From Haploplasma axanthum (GTDB lineage Bacteria > Bacillota_I > Bacilli_A > Acholeplasmatales > Acholeplasmataceae), in contig NZ_LR215048.1 in NCBI RefSeq assembly GCF_900660745.1, forward strand, positions 248,001 to 312,000: a stretch of 64,000 bases of DNA. The letters are read 5' to 3'. Position numbers and translations under genes: made by a program. Numbering within the stretch: the first letter of the stretch is position 1; every line of letters starts with the position of its first letter. Below are positions 38,439 to 47,295 of this stretch, piece by piece. Below the pieces are notes generated by a model. It saw nothing but the letters and a program-made list of their open reading frames with translations, was not told the origin of the DNA and ran no database searches.

Positions 38439-38468
38439 AAAAAAAAAGCTAGCAGAACGCTAACATTT
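38439..38468 (-). terminator. Terminator after the first lipoprotein gene
   Basis: Minus strand GTTAGC-GTTCT-GCTAGC followed by TTTTTTTTT. Confidence 0.6.
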
Positions 38469-38474
38469 TAATAA

Positions 38475-39806
38475 TTATTCAGTAACCTCTGGTTCAACAG
38501 CAGGATTCATAATTGTTTTAATCGCAGTAATAAGACGTAATTCATCAACTTTTTGATATTCAGTAACATCAGATTCAGGAATAGTCACATCTTTTGTTGC
38601 TAAGACTAAACTAAATGTGATATCTTTTACTTTTGCTGCAATATCTAATGAATTGAAATTTCCATCTGTACCATCTAATTTAATACTAAAATTCTCAACA
38701 CCTAATAAACTTAAGATTGGAAGATTTAAATTAGGAATTGGTAATGCCATTCCAAGATCAGGTAATAAGGAGATATTTTTCATTTTATCAATTACTAAAA
38801 TATCATCTTTAATTTCAATCTCAAAAGGTGATGAATAGATTACATCTTCTGTAATTAAATAAGGAAGGAATCCAGTTATAAGCCCTAATATTTCCTTTGT
38901 TTGTGTGAATTGTTCCAATGTAAACCCATTTTCTACATACTCTTTATGATCTTCTAATAAAGGTGTTAAAGCTTCAACAATTGCCTTACCTTCTTTTGGT
39001 ATATACATTCCAAAACTACTTATTACATCATATAATTTTGTATCTTCTTCATAAACTACGATATCACCAACAACTGATTCATATACATTACCATCTTTAA
39101 CAACTAAATTTATATCTAAATCTAAATTTTCAAACCAATTTCTCTTATCTTCTGGATTTAATCCTTCTGGTCCAGTCATAATCATTTTTGTTCCATTAGG
39201 AAAATAACCCATCATATTTAATGAACCAGCTTTAATATTAATATTTACATTAGCATTTGCCTGGTCATATGTACTTAGATTTGCATATGCAACAACACTT
39301 ATTTGAATGTCTCTTAATCTAATGCCAACTCCACCTTTGGCAGGATCTGGATTTGGAGTATCTAATAAAGGAATATTTACTTTTAATTCTAACTTAGTAT
39401 TATTAGACAATAATGTTCCAAAGTTTAACCCTTGTATAAAAGCAGTTTTATCTTTTACTTCTTGATTAGCAGTAATCACTACTTTTTGTTCTTTAATTGC
39501 TAAAGTCTTGTAATCATTATCAACGGCTTTATAATATACTGAATATTCTCCAGTTTTATCGTTTGGAATTGAATATCCATCTACTAAAACTTGATACTCA
39601 TTTCCATTACCATCTTTTGCTGTAACACCACTATAAAAATCTGGTTTTTCTTCTCCAAGTGTATAACTCCAGTCTTTTGTTCCAGTAAAAATTATTTCGC
39701 TCTTATCTTCTTCTTTAACTGGTACTTCTTTATCTCTACATCCAACTAACATAAATGCTGATAATGTAATAACAGCAACACTTACTAAAAATTTAACTAG
39801 CTTCAT
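38475..39806 (-). CDS. Predicted lipoprotein
   Basis: About 443 residues. The signal peptide ends in a lipobox LVGC (FMLVGCRDKE). An N-terminal immunoglobulin-like bacterial repeat follows (YSVYYKAVDNDYKTLAIKEQKVVIT), then a long beta-rich region of unknown type. ATG 39806 sits 8 bases after GGAG. It follows another lipoprotein gene by 13 bp. Surface-anchored; the ligand is unknown. Confidence 0.7.
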   Translation of the reverse strand: MKLVKFLVSVAVITLSAFMLVGCRDKEVPVKEEDKSEIIFTGTKDWSYTLGEEKPDFYSGVTAKDGNGNEYQVLVDGYSIPNDKTGEYSVYYKAVDNDYKTLAIKEQKVVITANQEVKDKTAFIQGLNFGTLLSNNTKLELKVNIPLLDTPNPDPAKGGVGIRLRDIQISVVAYANLSTYDQANANVNINIKAGSLNMMGYFPNGTKMIMTGPEGLNPEDKRNWFENLDLDINLVVKDGNVYESVVGDIVVYEEDTKLYDVISSFGMYIPKEGKAIVEALTPLLEDHKEYVENGFTLEQFTQTKEILGLITGFLPYLITEDVIYSSPFEIEIKDDILVIDKMKNISLLPDLGMALPIPNLNLPILSLLGVENFSIKLDGTDGNFNSLDIAAKVKDITFSLVLATKDVTIPESDVTEYQKVDELRLITAIKTIMNPAVEPEVTE

Positions 39807-39819
39807 TTTCATTCTCCTT

Positions 39820-40788
39820 TTATTTTGTATATTTGAATATCTCAGTGATGTTACCATTCATTGGTTGATCACTCCAACCAATTATCGGTGCTTTTACTTC
39901 CACTGTATATTTTTCATTATATGTTATCTTTTCAAAATAACCATCCACTCCAATAACAACGATAAGTTTTATTGATTCAAATATTGCAGGTTTACTATCG
40001 TATTGATTAGTAGCTTTAATATTTTTCAAATAATTAACTACTGATTTTTCATTATCAAGAATTAAAGTAAATTGATGTTTATTATTTGAATATACATATT
40101 CTTTAGCTTCAACTACTGTTTCATCATTTACAATATAGTTTAATTCATTAGGAAGGACACCATATTTTTCTCTATGTAAATCTTCATTTGACTTTTCTTC
40201 GTTCTTAACTTTTCCAATTTCTAGTTTAGAATTTGCTTCACCAGTTTTTAAAGTAATATCTTCTTTTGTACCTTGTACTTCAAAAAACATAGCAGCTAAT
40301 GAACTATACGAAGCAGTTAATTGATAAATGTTGCTATCATTAACTTTTTTAGTTGATTTTAATCTTTGATTTATTTCACCAACTATAATTGCAGACGTCT
40401 TCACTAATCCTTCAGCAACAACTTCCATGTTTTTTGCTTCGACATGTTTATCATAAGCTTTTATGTATAAATTAACTATTTCTTCTCTAGTAAAGTTACT
40501 TGGTATTTGCCATTTTGCATATAATCTTAATTCGGGCGAACTGTTATGTTCATCAGGTTTATACTCTATTTCTAAATTTTCATCTACATACCATCCCATA
40601 AAAACATATCCATCTTTATTTGGTATATGTGAACTATTAAAATCACTGTATTCTTTTATTTTCGAACTTTTTAATGACTCTCCACCATTAGTTTGAAAAT
40701 AAACCTTATTGCTTTTTTGGCATGAAATTAATATAAAACTTAAGTTCATTATAAAAAAAACAACAATTACTTTTTTGAAATATTTCAT
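39820..40788 (-). CDS. Predicted lipoprotein with InlB-type B-repeat
   Basis: 322 residues. The signal peptide ends ILISCQKSN, a lipobox cysteine. Residues 25-85 form a Flg_new/InlB B-repeat: VYFQTNGGESLKSS, DGYVFMGWYVDE, LRLYAKW. The remaining ~230 residues are mixed alpha/beta and not recognised. ATG 40786-40788 has ACGGAGGC before it. First of a two-lipoprotein operon. Confidence 0.75.
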   Translation of the reverse strand: MKYFKKVIVVFFIMNLSFILISCQKSNKVYFQTNGGESLKSSKIKEYSDFNSSHIPNKDGYVFMGWYVDENLEIEYKPDEHNSSPELRLYAKWQIPSNFTREEIVNLYIKAYDKHVEAKNMEVVAEGLVKTSAIIVGEINQRLKSTKKVNDSNIYQLTASYSSLAAMFFEVQGTKEDITLKTGEANSKLEIGKVKNEEKSNEDLHREKYGVLPNELNYIVNDETVVEAKEYVYSNNKHQFTLILDNEKSVVNYLKNIKATNQYDSKPAIFESIKLIVVIGVDGYFEKITYNEKYTVEVKAPIIGWSDQPMNGNITEIFKYTK

Positions 40789-40876
40789 AAGTGCCTCCGT
40801 AAATTTTACACATTTAATTATACTGTATGGCACACAATATGTCAACATAATAAAAGGTACGTACATAAGTTCTAGT

Positions 40877-41620
40877 CTATTTTAAAATATATGTGTCAAA
40901 TGTATCAATTTTTTTATTTTTAAATAAGGAAAGTAAAATCATTGCTAACTGATCAGTATTATCTGCTTCAAAAAATACTTCTTTGTAATCATTTATTTTT
41001 TTTAACATTATTTGATAAATAAAATTTTTAAATGTTTCTTCTTTTGTAGTACCAAAATAACAAATCTCATTTTCTTCAATGAAAGTGTAATTTATAACTT
41101 CATTATTAACTTCTTCATAATAGATATTACCTGGTAATGTTTGCTTAAATTGCTCAAAAGTTGCTGTTAAAGGATTAATACTACTATGTGTTATTTTATA
41201 ATGTTCATAAGCTAATCTTGAAATAATATTTCCTTTTTCTGTGTTCTTTGTTGTTTTATTAATTCTTACATCTTTAAATTCATTTTCTTCTAAATCCTTC
41301 AAACTAAATTCTGCTTCATAACACTTTCGCATATTTATAAATCCATTTTCTTTTAATTCTTTTACTCTTTCATCAGTAGAATATAACATTACTTGTAATG
41401 GTTTTTTAGCAATGTTTTTTATGTCTTCAAAAATATTTTCTTTATAACTGTTTTTAAAATTGAAACTTAAATACTTGTTTTCTAAATGAAAAGAATTATT
41501 ATATAAATAAAAAATATCTAATAATAAATCTTGATCATAAATACCATAGTAATCATTATTTTTATCAAATTTTTTAAATTTTTCTTCAATCATTTTTTGA
41601 TCTTTAATTTCTTTAATCAT
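40877..41620 (-). CDS. GNAT-like protein of unknown substrate
   Basis: 247 residues. Two halves of acetyltransferase-like pattern: RVKELKENGFINMRKCYEAEF at the end of the first and INYTFIEENEICYFGTTKEE in the second. The acetyl-CoA P-loop is not clear, so it may be a degenerate or two-domain GNAT. The start ATG 41620 is set by GAGG upstream. It is followed by an independent terminator region shared with the upstream ABC genes. Confidence 0.5.
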   Translation of the reverse strand: MIKEIKDQKMIEEKFKKFDKNNDYYGIYDQDLLLDIFYLYNNSFHLENKYLSFNFKNSYKENIFEDIKNIAKKPLQVMLYSTDERVKELKENGFINMRKCYEAEFSLKDLEENEFKDVRINKTTKNTEKGNIISRLAYEHYKITHSSINPLTATFEQFKQTLPGNIYYEEVNNEVINYTFIEENEICYFGTTKEETFKNFIYQIMLKKINDYKEVFFEADNTDQLAMILLSLFKNKKIDTFDTYILK

Positions 41621-41629
41621 AATATTCCT

Positions 41630-41658
41630 CAAAAATAAAAAGATAAGTTTCCTTATCC
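41630..41658 (-). terminator. Terminator of the ABC-2 transporter operon
   Basis: Minus strand GATAAG-GAAA-CTTATC followed by TTTTTATTTTT. A GAAA tetraloop. Confidence 0.75.
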
Positions 41659-41659
41659 C

Positions 41660-42535
41660 TTATTTACTCTTTCTTGATAATCTTTTAGTTGTTATTAAAA
41701 GTAAAACTACTGATAGTATAACTATTCCTATCATAATCCATGTTGTTGATACATTTTGATTAAAAATCCCAATATTTTTTGCTCCAAAATTTTCCATAAA
41801 TGAAGTTACTCCATCATCCCCTATAACATCTTTAACAACATTTAATGGATCTGCAAGTAACTTTTGTTTCAAAAGAACTGTCATATGAGTAAAAGGTACT
41901 ACGCTTGAAATATATGTCATTGCTTTTGGAAGTATTGATAAAGGCATATATATTCCAGATACAAATCCAATAAGTGTACCAAATATTCCTGAAACTGTTC
42001 CAAACGCATTTACTGATCTTATAAAACTAACCATAAATATCATAATTGAAGTTGAAATAAATGTAAATAATAATAACAATAAACTTACTGATATTATTGT
42101 TAAAAACGAATAACTATACCCTGTTGTAATAACTACATAAACAATCGTAAATAGCCACATTAACAATGATAATATATATGTAACAATCATTGTTGAAAGA
42201 TAATAACTAATAAAAATTCTAGATCTTTTAACTGGTGTAACTAAGAATGACTCTATTTTTTTAAAATAAATATCATTTACCATATTTCCCATCATTCCAA
42301 GTGATAATGTTAGTGTATTAATAACAATTATTCCTCCCATCATTTGAGAAGTAGTAATAAAGTTTTTTTGTTTCTCTGTTATAACATCAGGCAAATAAGA
42401 ACTATACATATTATTCAAGAATAAAAAATATAAACCTAACATAATAATAACTGATAAAAATGAAAAGAAAACAGCTGTTCTATCTCTTAAAAAAATCTTT
42501 ATATTTCTTTTTACTAAGTTACTAATTTGATACAT
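41660..42535 (-). CDS. ABC-2 type permease
   Basis: 291 residues, six membrane helices, with the ABC-2 hallmark near residue 190-215 (GTLIGFVSGIYMPLSILP). ATG 42535 has AGGTGAAG upstream and overlaps the ATPase gene by 14 bp. Partner of the DrrA-like ATPase; substrate unknown, perhaps a drug or lipid. Confidence 0.85.
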   Translation of the reverse strand: MYQISNLVKRNIKIFLRDRTAVFFSFLSVIIMLGLYFLFLNNMYSSYLPDVITEKQKNFITTSQMMGGIIVINTLTLSLGMMGNMVNDIYFKKIESFLVTPVKRSRIFISYYLSTMIVTYILSLLMWLFTIVYVVITTGYSYSFLTIISVSLLLLLFTFISTSIMIFMVSFIRSVNAFGTVSGIFGTLIGFVSGIYMPLSILPKAMTYISSVVPFTHMTVLLKQKLLADPLNVVKDVIGDDGVTSFMENFGAKNIGIFNQNVSTTWIMIGIVILSVVLLLITTKRLSRKSK

Positions 42536-43433
42536 TTTCTTCACCTATAACATTAATAAATACATCATCTAATGTTCCTTTTATAACTTCAAATTGCTTA
42601 ATGTTTTCTTTTAAATCTTCAATATATGAAATTGCTTGTTTTGCACTATCTACTTTTATAATATATTGATCTGCTATTTTCTTATAGACTATTTTTTGAT
42701 TACTAATATAATTTTCAAGTTCTTTCTTATTATTAGGAACTATTTTTAAATAGTCAAAACTATACTTATTCTTTAATTCACTTGGAGTTCCTTCAACTTT
42801 AATCTTACCTTTATCTATAATGACAATATAATCAGCATCACTTGCTTCTTCCATGTAATGTGTTGTTAGAAAGATTGTTATATTCTCTTTTTCTTTTAAA
42901 TCATTCAATGTTTTCCATACTTGCTTTCTAGTTTCTGGATCTAACCCTGTTGTTGGTTCATCTAAAAGAAGAATTTCAGGGCTTGAGAATAATGCTCTTG
43001 CTATTTCAGTTCGTCTTTTTTGCCCTCCAGATAAATCTTTAAACTTTTGATTTTCGATTTCCTTCAAACTTAATTTATCAACTAATTGATTATATCGAAT
43101 CAAGATATCATTTTTATTATTTATATATAAACTTCCACGATAGATAAGATTCTCTTTAACTGTTAGAAAGTCATCTAAAACATTATCTTGAAAAACAACT
43201 CCAATTTTTTTTCTAATATAATCTTCATCAGAATTAGAATTAATCATAAACCATCCAGAATCTTGTTTTAAAAGCGTTGTAATGATTTTAATTGTTGTTG
43301 ATTTACCAGCACCATTTGGCCCTAGAAAAGCAAATAAACTACCTTTTTTAACTGAAAAATTTATACCATCAACAGCCGTTATTTTATCGTACTTTTTAAT
43401 TAAATCTTTTACTTCTAAGATATTTTCTCTCAT
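42522..43433 (-). CDS. ABC transporter ATP-binding protein, DrrA-like
   Basis: 303 residues. Walker A GPNGAGKST, signature LSGGQKRRTEIARAL, Walker B ILLLDEPTTGLD, H-loop TTHYMEEA. The C-terminal ~80 residues form the extension typical of daunorubicin-type (DrrA) ATPases. Second last in a PadR-led operon. Confidence 0.9.
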   Translation of the reverse strand: MRENILEVKDLIKKYDKITAVDGINFSVKKGSLFAFLGPNGAGKSTTIKIITTLLKQDSGWFMINSNSDEDYIRKKIGVVFQDNVLDDFLTVKENLIYRGSLYINNKNDILIRYNQLVDKLSLKEIENQKFKDLSGGQKRRTEIARALFSSPEILLLDEPTTGLDPETRKQVWKTLNDLKEKENITIFLTTHYMEEASDADYIVIIDKGKIKVEGTPSELKNKYSFDYLKIVPNNKKELENYISNQKIVYKKIADQYIIKVDSAKQAISYIEDLKENIKQFEVIKGTLDDVFINVIGEENVSN

Positions 43434-43506
43434 TAAAAGAACTCCTTTTATTTTATTGTATTGTTTTTATTTAAACTATTCCATCTATTCACAAATTCTT
43501 TACAAC

Positions 43507-44439
43507 TTATTTATCACTTTTTTTAAAGATTGATATTAAAGCCGTTAATAGACCTGTTATAGGGAAAACAATCCAAGCTGTTCCCCATTGATTCTTTAAA
43601 AATCCTAATAATAAATATATTATTGTTGCAACTATAAATAACGCTCCAATTATTTTATCCGTAATAGTTTCTTCTTCTTCATCGTCATCATTTTTTTGTT
43701 TCTTTTTCTCAAGTAACGTCGATAAATATTCTCTTGGAACACTGATGCTAATTAATGCCATCACACCTAAACCAATACTAGCAAAACCAACAATATAGAA
43801 TATACTACTATTATTAATTTTAGATAATGACGATATTGAGAAAAAAGCAACCCCTAATATACAAAGTGATACACCTAATATAATACTGAAAATAAACTTC
43901 GAATTTATCTTACTTAAAAGATTTTTAGTAATATTTCTTGCTTGTATCTCTAATTTAAAATCATTTGATTTTGAAAGACTTGTTTGTCCTAAGATAAGAC
44001 CACCAGAAATATATAATGCTATTGGTACTACAAGACCAATTAAGAAGATTGTTCCTTGATCAATAGTTGTTATAATATTTGCTTCATCAATATATGCAAT
44101 GCTTCCTAACAATGTTAAAAGTAGAAATGTTGCAAGTCCAATCAACAACGATCCAAGTTTTACGTTTTTATACTGTTTTTTTAAATATGTTTCATCAATA
44201 ATAATTAAATCTTCATCAGGTTCACTAGTTATTTTCAGCTCTTCTAGTATTTCGTCAATACTTCCAAATTCACTTATTATTTGTCCAATAGCTTCATTAT
44301 TCGTTAAACCATCAGATATTAAATCGAGATATTTTTCATCTGTAGAGATTGTAATATCTTTTTTTATTCTTTTTATTTCTTCTGTTTGTTCAATTCCTAA
44401 AAATAAATTTTCAATAAATACTTCTAATGTTTTGTTCAT
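43507..44439 (-). CDS. Membrane protein with permease-prefix-like N-terminus
   Basis: 310 residues. The first ~75 form a helical domain (DITISTDEKYLDLISDGLTNNEAIGQ...SIDEILEEL) like the permease prefix/DUF1700 domain; then seven or so membrane helices, with a KKKQKNDDDEEEE loop. These proteins usually sit behind PadR regulators, as here. It follows padR by 10 bp. Confidence 0.6.
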   Translation of the reverse strand: MNKTLEVFIENLFLGIEQTEEIKRIKKDITISTDEKYLDLISDGLTNNEAIGQIISEFGSIDEILEELKITSEPDEDLIIIDETYLKKQYKNVKLGSLLIGLATFLLLTLLGSIAYIDEANIITTIDQGTIFLIGLVVPIALYISGGLILGQTSLSKSNDFKLEIQARNITKNLLSKINSKFIFSIILGVSLCILGVAFFSISSLSKINNSSIFYIVGFASIGLGVMALISISVPREYLSTLLEKKKQKNDDDEEEETITDKIIGALFIVATIIYLLLGFLKNQWGTAWIVFPITGLLTALISIFKKSDK

Positions 44440-44449
44440 ATTAAATACC

Positions 44450-44773
44450 TCACTTTATAATTAAATCTACAACATTTTTTGTTAGATTCCACTCTTCTAT
44501 TTTCTCTTTCAAATACTTTATTCCATTATCAGTAATCTTATAGTATGTTCTTTGATTACCACCAGTTTGTACTTTTAAATAATATGACTCAATATATCCA
44601 TTCTTTTCTAATCTTGTAAATGCAGAATATAAGGTTGTCTCTTTAATCAAATATTTACCATTTGTTATTTCCTTAATCTGCTTTGAAATAAGATAAGCGT
44701 ATGAATCAGATTTACTTAAAAGTGATAAAATCATTAAATCATTATATCCCCTTATGTAATCACTACTTATCAC
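44450..44773 (-). CDS. PadR-family transcriptional repressor
   Basis: 107 residues. A winged-helix PadR domain: YIRGYNDLMILSLLSKSDSYAYLISKQI, then LIKETTLYSAFTRLEKNGYIESYY. GTG 44771-44773 is chosen as the start because GGAAG lies ahead; an extension to 44824 would translate through the operator. It heads the operon with the membrane protein and ABC-2 transporter and probably represses it until a ligand binds. Confidence 0.85.
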   Translation of the reverse strand: MISSDYIRGYNDLMILSLLSKSDSYAYLISKQIKEITNGKYLIKETTLYSAFTRLEKNGYIESYYLKVQTGGNQRTYYKITDNGIKYLKEKIEEWNLTKNVVDLIIK

Positions 44774-44789
44774 TATAATCACTTCCAAT

Positions 44790-44842
44790 CTACTATGTTT
44801 ATCGTAGTAGTTAAATTCTACCACAACTACTACGACAAGTAA
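44790..44842 (-). promoter_or_regulatory. PadR operon promoter with overlapping operators
   Basis: Minus strand: TTTACT as -35, a 17-bp spacer and TAGAAT as -10. Two ACTAC-type imperfect palindromes overlap it: CTACTATG/CGTAGTAG at 44790-44810 and a related CTACnnnnACTACTACG at 44818-44836. The position inside the promoter is what an autorepressor needs. Confidence 0.55.
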
Positions 44843-44857
44843 AGTACTATTTAAATA

Positions 44858-44886
44858 AAAAAAAGAAAGTCATAATAACCTTCTTA
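44858..44886 (-). terminator. Terminator of the esterase gene
   Basis: Minus strand AGAAGGT-TATTATG-ACTTTCT with one G-T pair, followed by TTTTTTT. Confidence 0.5.
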
Positions 44887-44887
44887 T

Positions 44888-45838
44888 TTATTCTGTAAAA
44901 TAATTATCTAATGCATATCTAAATTCACTTGAAAAAAACTCATTAGCTTCAATTCCTACAAGTGATCGTGGAGCTAAAACATCAAAAGCATGGCAAGCTC
45001 CTTCTATAACCTTTAATTTAGCTTCTACACCTGCTTTTCGTAATTTATCAACATAAAGTACTGTTTCATCGTAGAAAGTATCTACAGTGCCAACATATGA
45101 GATTAATGGTGGCAAATTGGATAAATCTTCACATCTGGAGGGCGCAGCATAAATAATATCCGAATGATTTCGATCAAAGTCTCTTAAATAATAATCCCAT
45201 GCAATCCGATTATCTTTTGGTGTCCATATAGGATCTATCGAATTATTAGATGAGTCTGTAATCATTCGATCATCTAACATAGGATATAACGGCATTTGAA
45301 ATGCGATTTTAATTTTACCTTTTTTTCTTGCATATAAGGTTAATGCTGCTGCAAGTCCACCACCAGCACTTATACCTCCAACAATTATTTGTTTCTTATT
45401 AACGTTGTATTTAAGGGTACTATTATAAAACCATTCTAACGCTAAGTATGCATCAAGTAGTGCATGGGGATATGGTTTTTCAAATGATAAAGTATAATCA
45501 ACAGATATTAAAGTTGCTTTGCTTTCTTCAATAATCATTTTAATCCTTGATTCATCCATCTCTGGAATACCTGTTCCGTAACCACCACCATGAAACCATA
45601 CTATTCCTGGAGCATTCACTTGTTCAGTTAGTGGTCTATAAACACAAACTCTTAAAAGACTTTTATCATCTCTTTCAATAAAAACTTGTTCAAACTTAAG
45701 TTTTTTTGTTGCCTTCCCCTTTATAAAATTAAGAAGTTTTCTACTTCTTGGTAATTTTTCTATCTTAAAACTTGGTGTTAAATGTCTAACCAAAAAGCTT
45801 CGAAACTTTAATCCCTTTGCTAGTTTAACCTCAGTCAT
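44888..45838 (-). CDS. Alpha/beta hydrolase, HSL-type esterase
   Basis: 316 residues. The oxyanion motif HGGGYG, nucleophile elbow GGISAGGG, aspartate near the YVGTVDTFYDE stretch and catalytic His in CHAFDVL make a complete hormone-sensitive-lipase-type esterase. No signal peptide. ATG 45838 has GGGGTG upstream. It occupies the position downstream of dnaN where recF usually lies in Firmicutes. Confidence 0.85.
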   Translation of the reverse strand: MTEVKLAKGLKFRSFLVRHLTPSFKIEKLPRSRKLLNFIKGKATKKLKFEQVFIERDDKSLLRVCVYRPLTEQVNAPGIVWFHGGGYGTGIPEMDESRIKMIIEESKATLISVDYTLSFEKPYPHALLDAYLALEWFYNSTLKYNVNKKQIIVGGISAGGGLAAALTLYARKKGKIKIAFQMPLYPMLDDRMITDSSNNSIDPIWTPKDNRIAWDYYLRDFDRNHSDIIYAAPSRCEDLSNLPPLISYVGTVDTFYDETVLYVDKLRKAGVEAKLKVIEGACHAFDVLAPRSLVGIEANEFFSSEFRYALDNYFTE

Positions 45839-45929
45839 ATCTAACACCCCATTTTTCAATTATATCATATTAAGAAATAACTAAAGAATTTCAAACATTT
45901 TCAAATAAAACTATTAATTTTATCTTCAT

Positions 45930-45956
45930 AAAAAAAACAAGGCATTAACCTTGTTA
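45930..45956 (-). terminator. Terminator of the dnaA-dnaN operon
   Basis: Minus strand AACAAGG-TTAAT-CCTTGTT followed by TTTTTT. Confidence 0.75.
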
Positions 45957-46020
45957 TATCTTTATCTCTTTGATTTTTATCTGTGTTTTATTTTCAATTA
46001 AATTTAATATATCATAAATA

Positions 46021-47154
46021 TTAGTCAATTCTAACTGGTAATATTAAGTGAAGCAAATTCTCATCTTCAGTTCCTTTTATAACAAAAGGTTTAACTTCAC
46101 CAGCAAAATTTATAACAATTTCTGGTGAATTGAAAGATTTTAATGCTTCAACCAAATATCTTGAACTAAAAGCAATGTTAATTACAGATCCTGTAACATC
46201 AGCTGATGGAGAAACTACTTCATTTGCATCTCCAATTTCTGAATTAGTTGAATGAATTTCAACAGAATGATTTGAGTTCAGTTTTAATTTGATTATATTA
46301 TAATTTGTATCTTTATCTTTTGGAGAAAGAAGAGAAACTCTTTCAACTGCAGATAATAATATTTCTTTATTAAATGGAATAACAACCGGAAATTCAGTTG
46401 GAATTATTCTAACTGTATTTGGATATGCCCCTTCTAATAATCTTGTTTGAAATAAAATATTATCAATTTTAAATAAAACTTTATTTGGACTTACATATAA
46501 ATGAACATCCGATGTTGCTGTATCTAAAATTTTACTTAATTCATCTAAACTTTTACTTGGGATAACAATATCAAAGTTATCTGATTTAGATCTAAGCTTT
46601 AATTCTTTTTGACTTAAACGATAACTATCAGTTGCTACTGCATATAGTTTGTTTTCGTTATACTTAAAGTTAACGCCAGTTAATATTGGTCTTTTTTCAC
46701 TTATTGCTGCTGCATAACTTGTTTCTCTGATAATATTTTTTAATAAATCTGCATCAATTGTTAATGGTTCTGTTGTTCCATCTAAAAAATCAATTTCAGG
46801 ATAGTCGTTTGCATCCATTAATCTTAATTTAAATTCTGATCTATCAGCTTTAATAACAATTATACGATCTTCAATTAATGAAAATTCAATTCTTTTAGAG
46901 TCAACTTTTCGAACAATATCAATTAAATACTTTCCTGATATTGCAACTACACCACTTTTCGTAATTGTTAAATCATCTTCATCAACTAAAACTTGAATAG
47001 CAATATCAGTATTACTTGATGTTAATACAATATGATCTTCACGAACTTCAAATTTAATTGTTGTTAATATTGGAAGTGGTGTTCTATTAGGTAACCCTTT
47101 TTGCATTATAACTAGATTGTTTAATAGAGTGTCTCTGCTAATTGAAAAAGTCAT
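46021..47154 (-). CDS. dnaN: DNA polymerase III beta sliding clamp
   Basis: 377 residues, the normal size. Conserved stretches: LPNRTPLPILTTIKFE, RSEFKLRLMDANDYPEID, ATDSYRLSQKEL and the C-terminal HLILPVRID. The homodimeric ring clamps the replicase to DNA. ATG 47152-47154 has AAAGGAG; a longer frame to 47208 is unsupported. It lies after dnaA with ~140 bp between, containing DnaA boxes. Confidence 0.95.
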   Translation of the reverse strand: MTFSISRDTLLNNLVIMQKGLPNRTPLPILTTIKFEVREDHIVLTSSNTDIAIQVLVDEDDLTITKSGVVAISGKYLIDIVRKVDSKRIEFSLIEDRIIVIKADRSEFKLRLMDANDYPEIDFLDGTTEPLTIDADLLKNIIRETSYAAAISEKRPILTGVNFKYNENKLYAVATDSYRLSQKELKLRSKSDNFDIVIPSKSLDELSKILDTATSDVHLYVSPNKVLFKIDNILFQTRLLEGAYPNTVRIIPTEFPVVIPFNKEILLSAVERVSLLSPKDKDTNYNIIKLKLNSNHSVEIHSTNSEIGDANEVVSPSADVTGSVINIAFSSRYLVEALKSFNSPEIVINFAGEVKPFVIKGTEDENLLHLILPVRID

Positions 47155-47295
47155 GGTAATTTCTCCTTTTATTTTATTAATATTTAAATACTTATTATTA
47201 TTAGTCAATGTGGATAAGTGGATAACTATACTAAATGGCTTAATACACCTATTATTATACCATATTTACTCCACTATTCACACACAAATTAATGT
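47155..47295. promoter_or_regulatory. dnaA-dnaN intergenic DnaA boxes
   Basis: TGTGGATAA at 47209-47217 is a perfect DnaA box (reverse of TTATCCACA), followed directly by AGTGGATAA (47217-47225) and CTATACTA-type triplets. It forms the second part of a bipartite origin as in Bacillus; which side is the unwinding site is inferred. Confidence 0.6.
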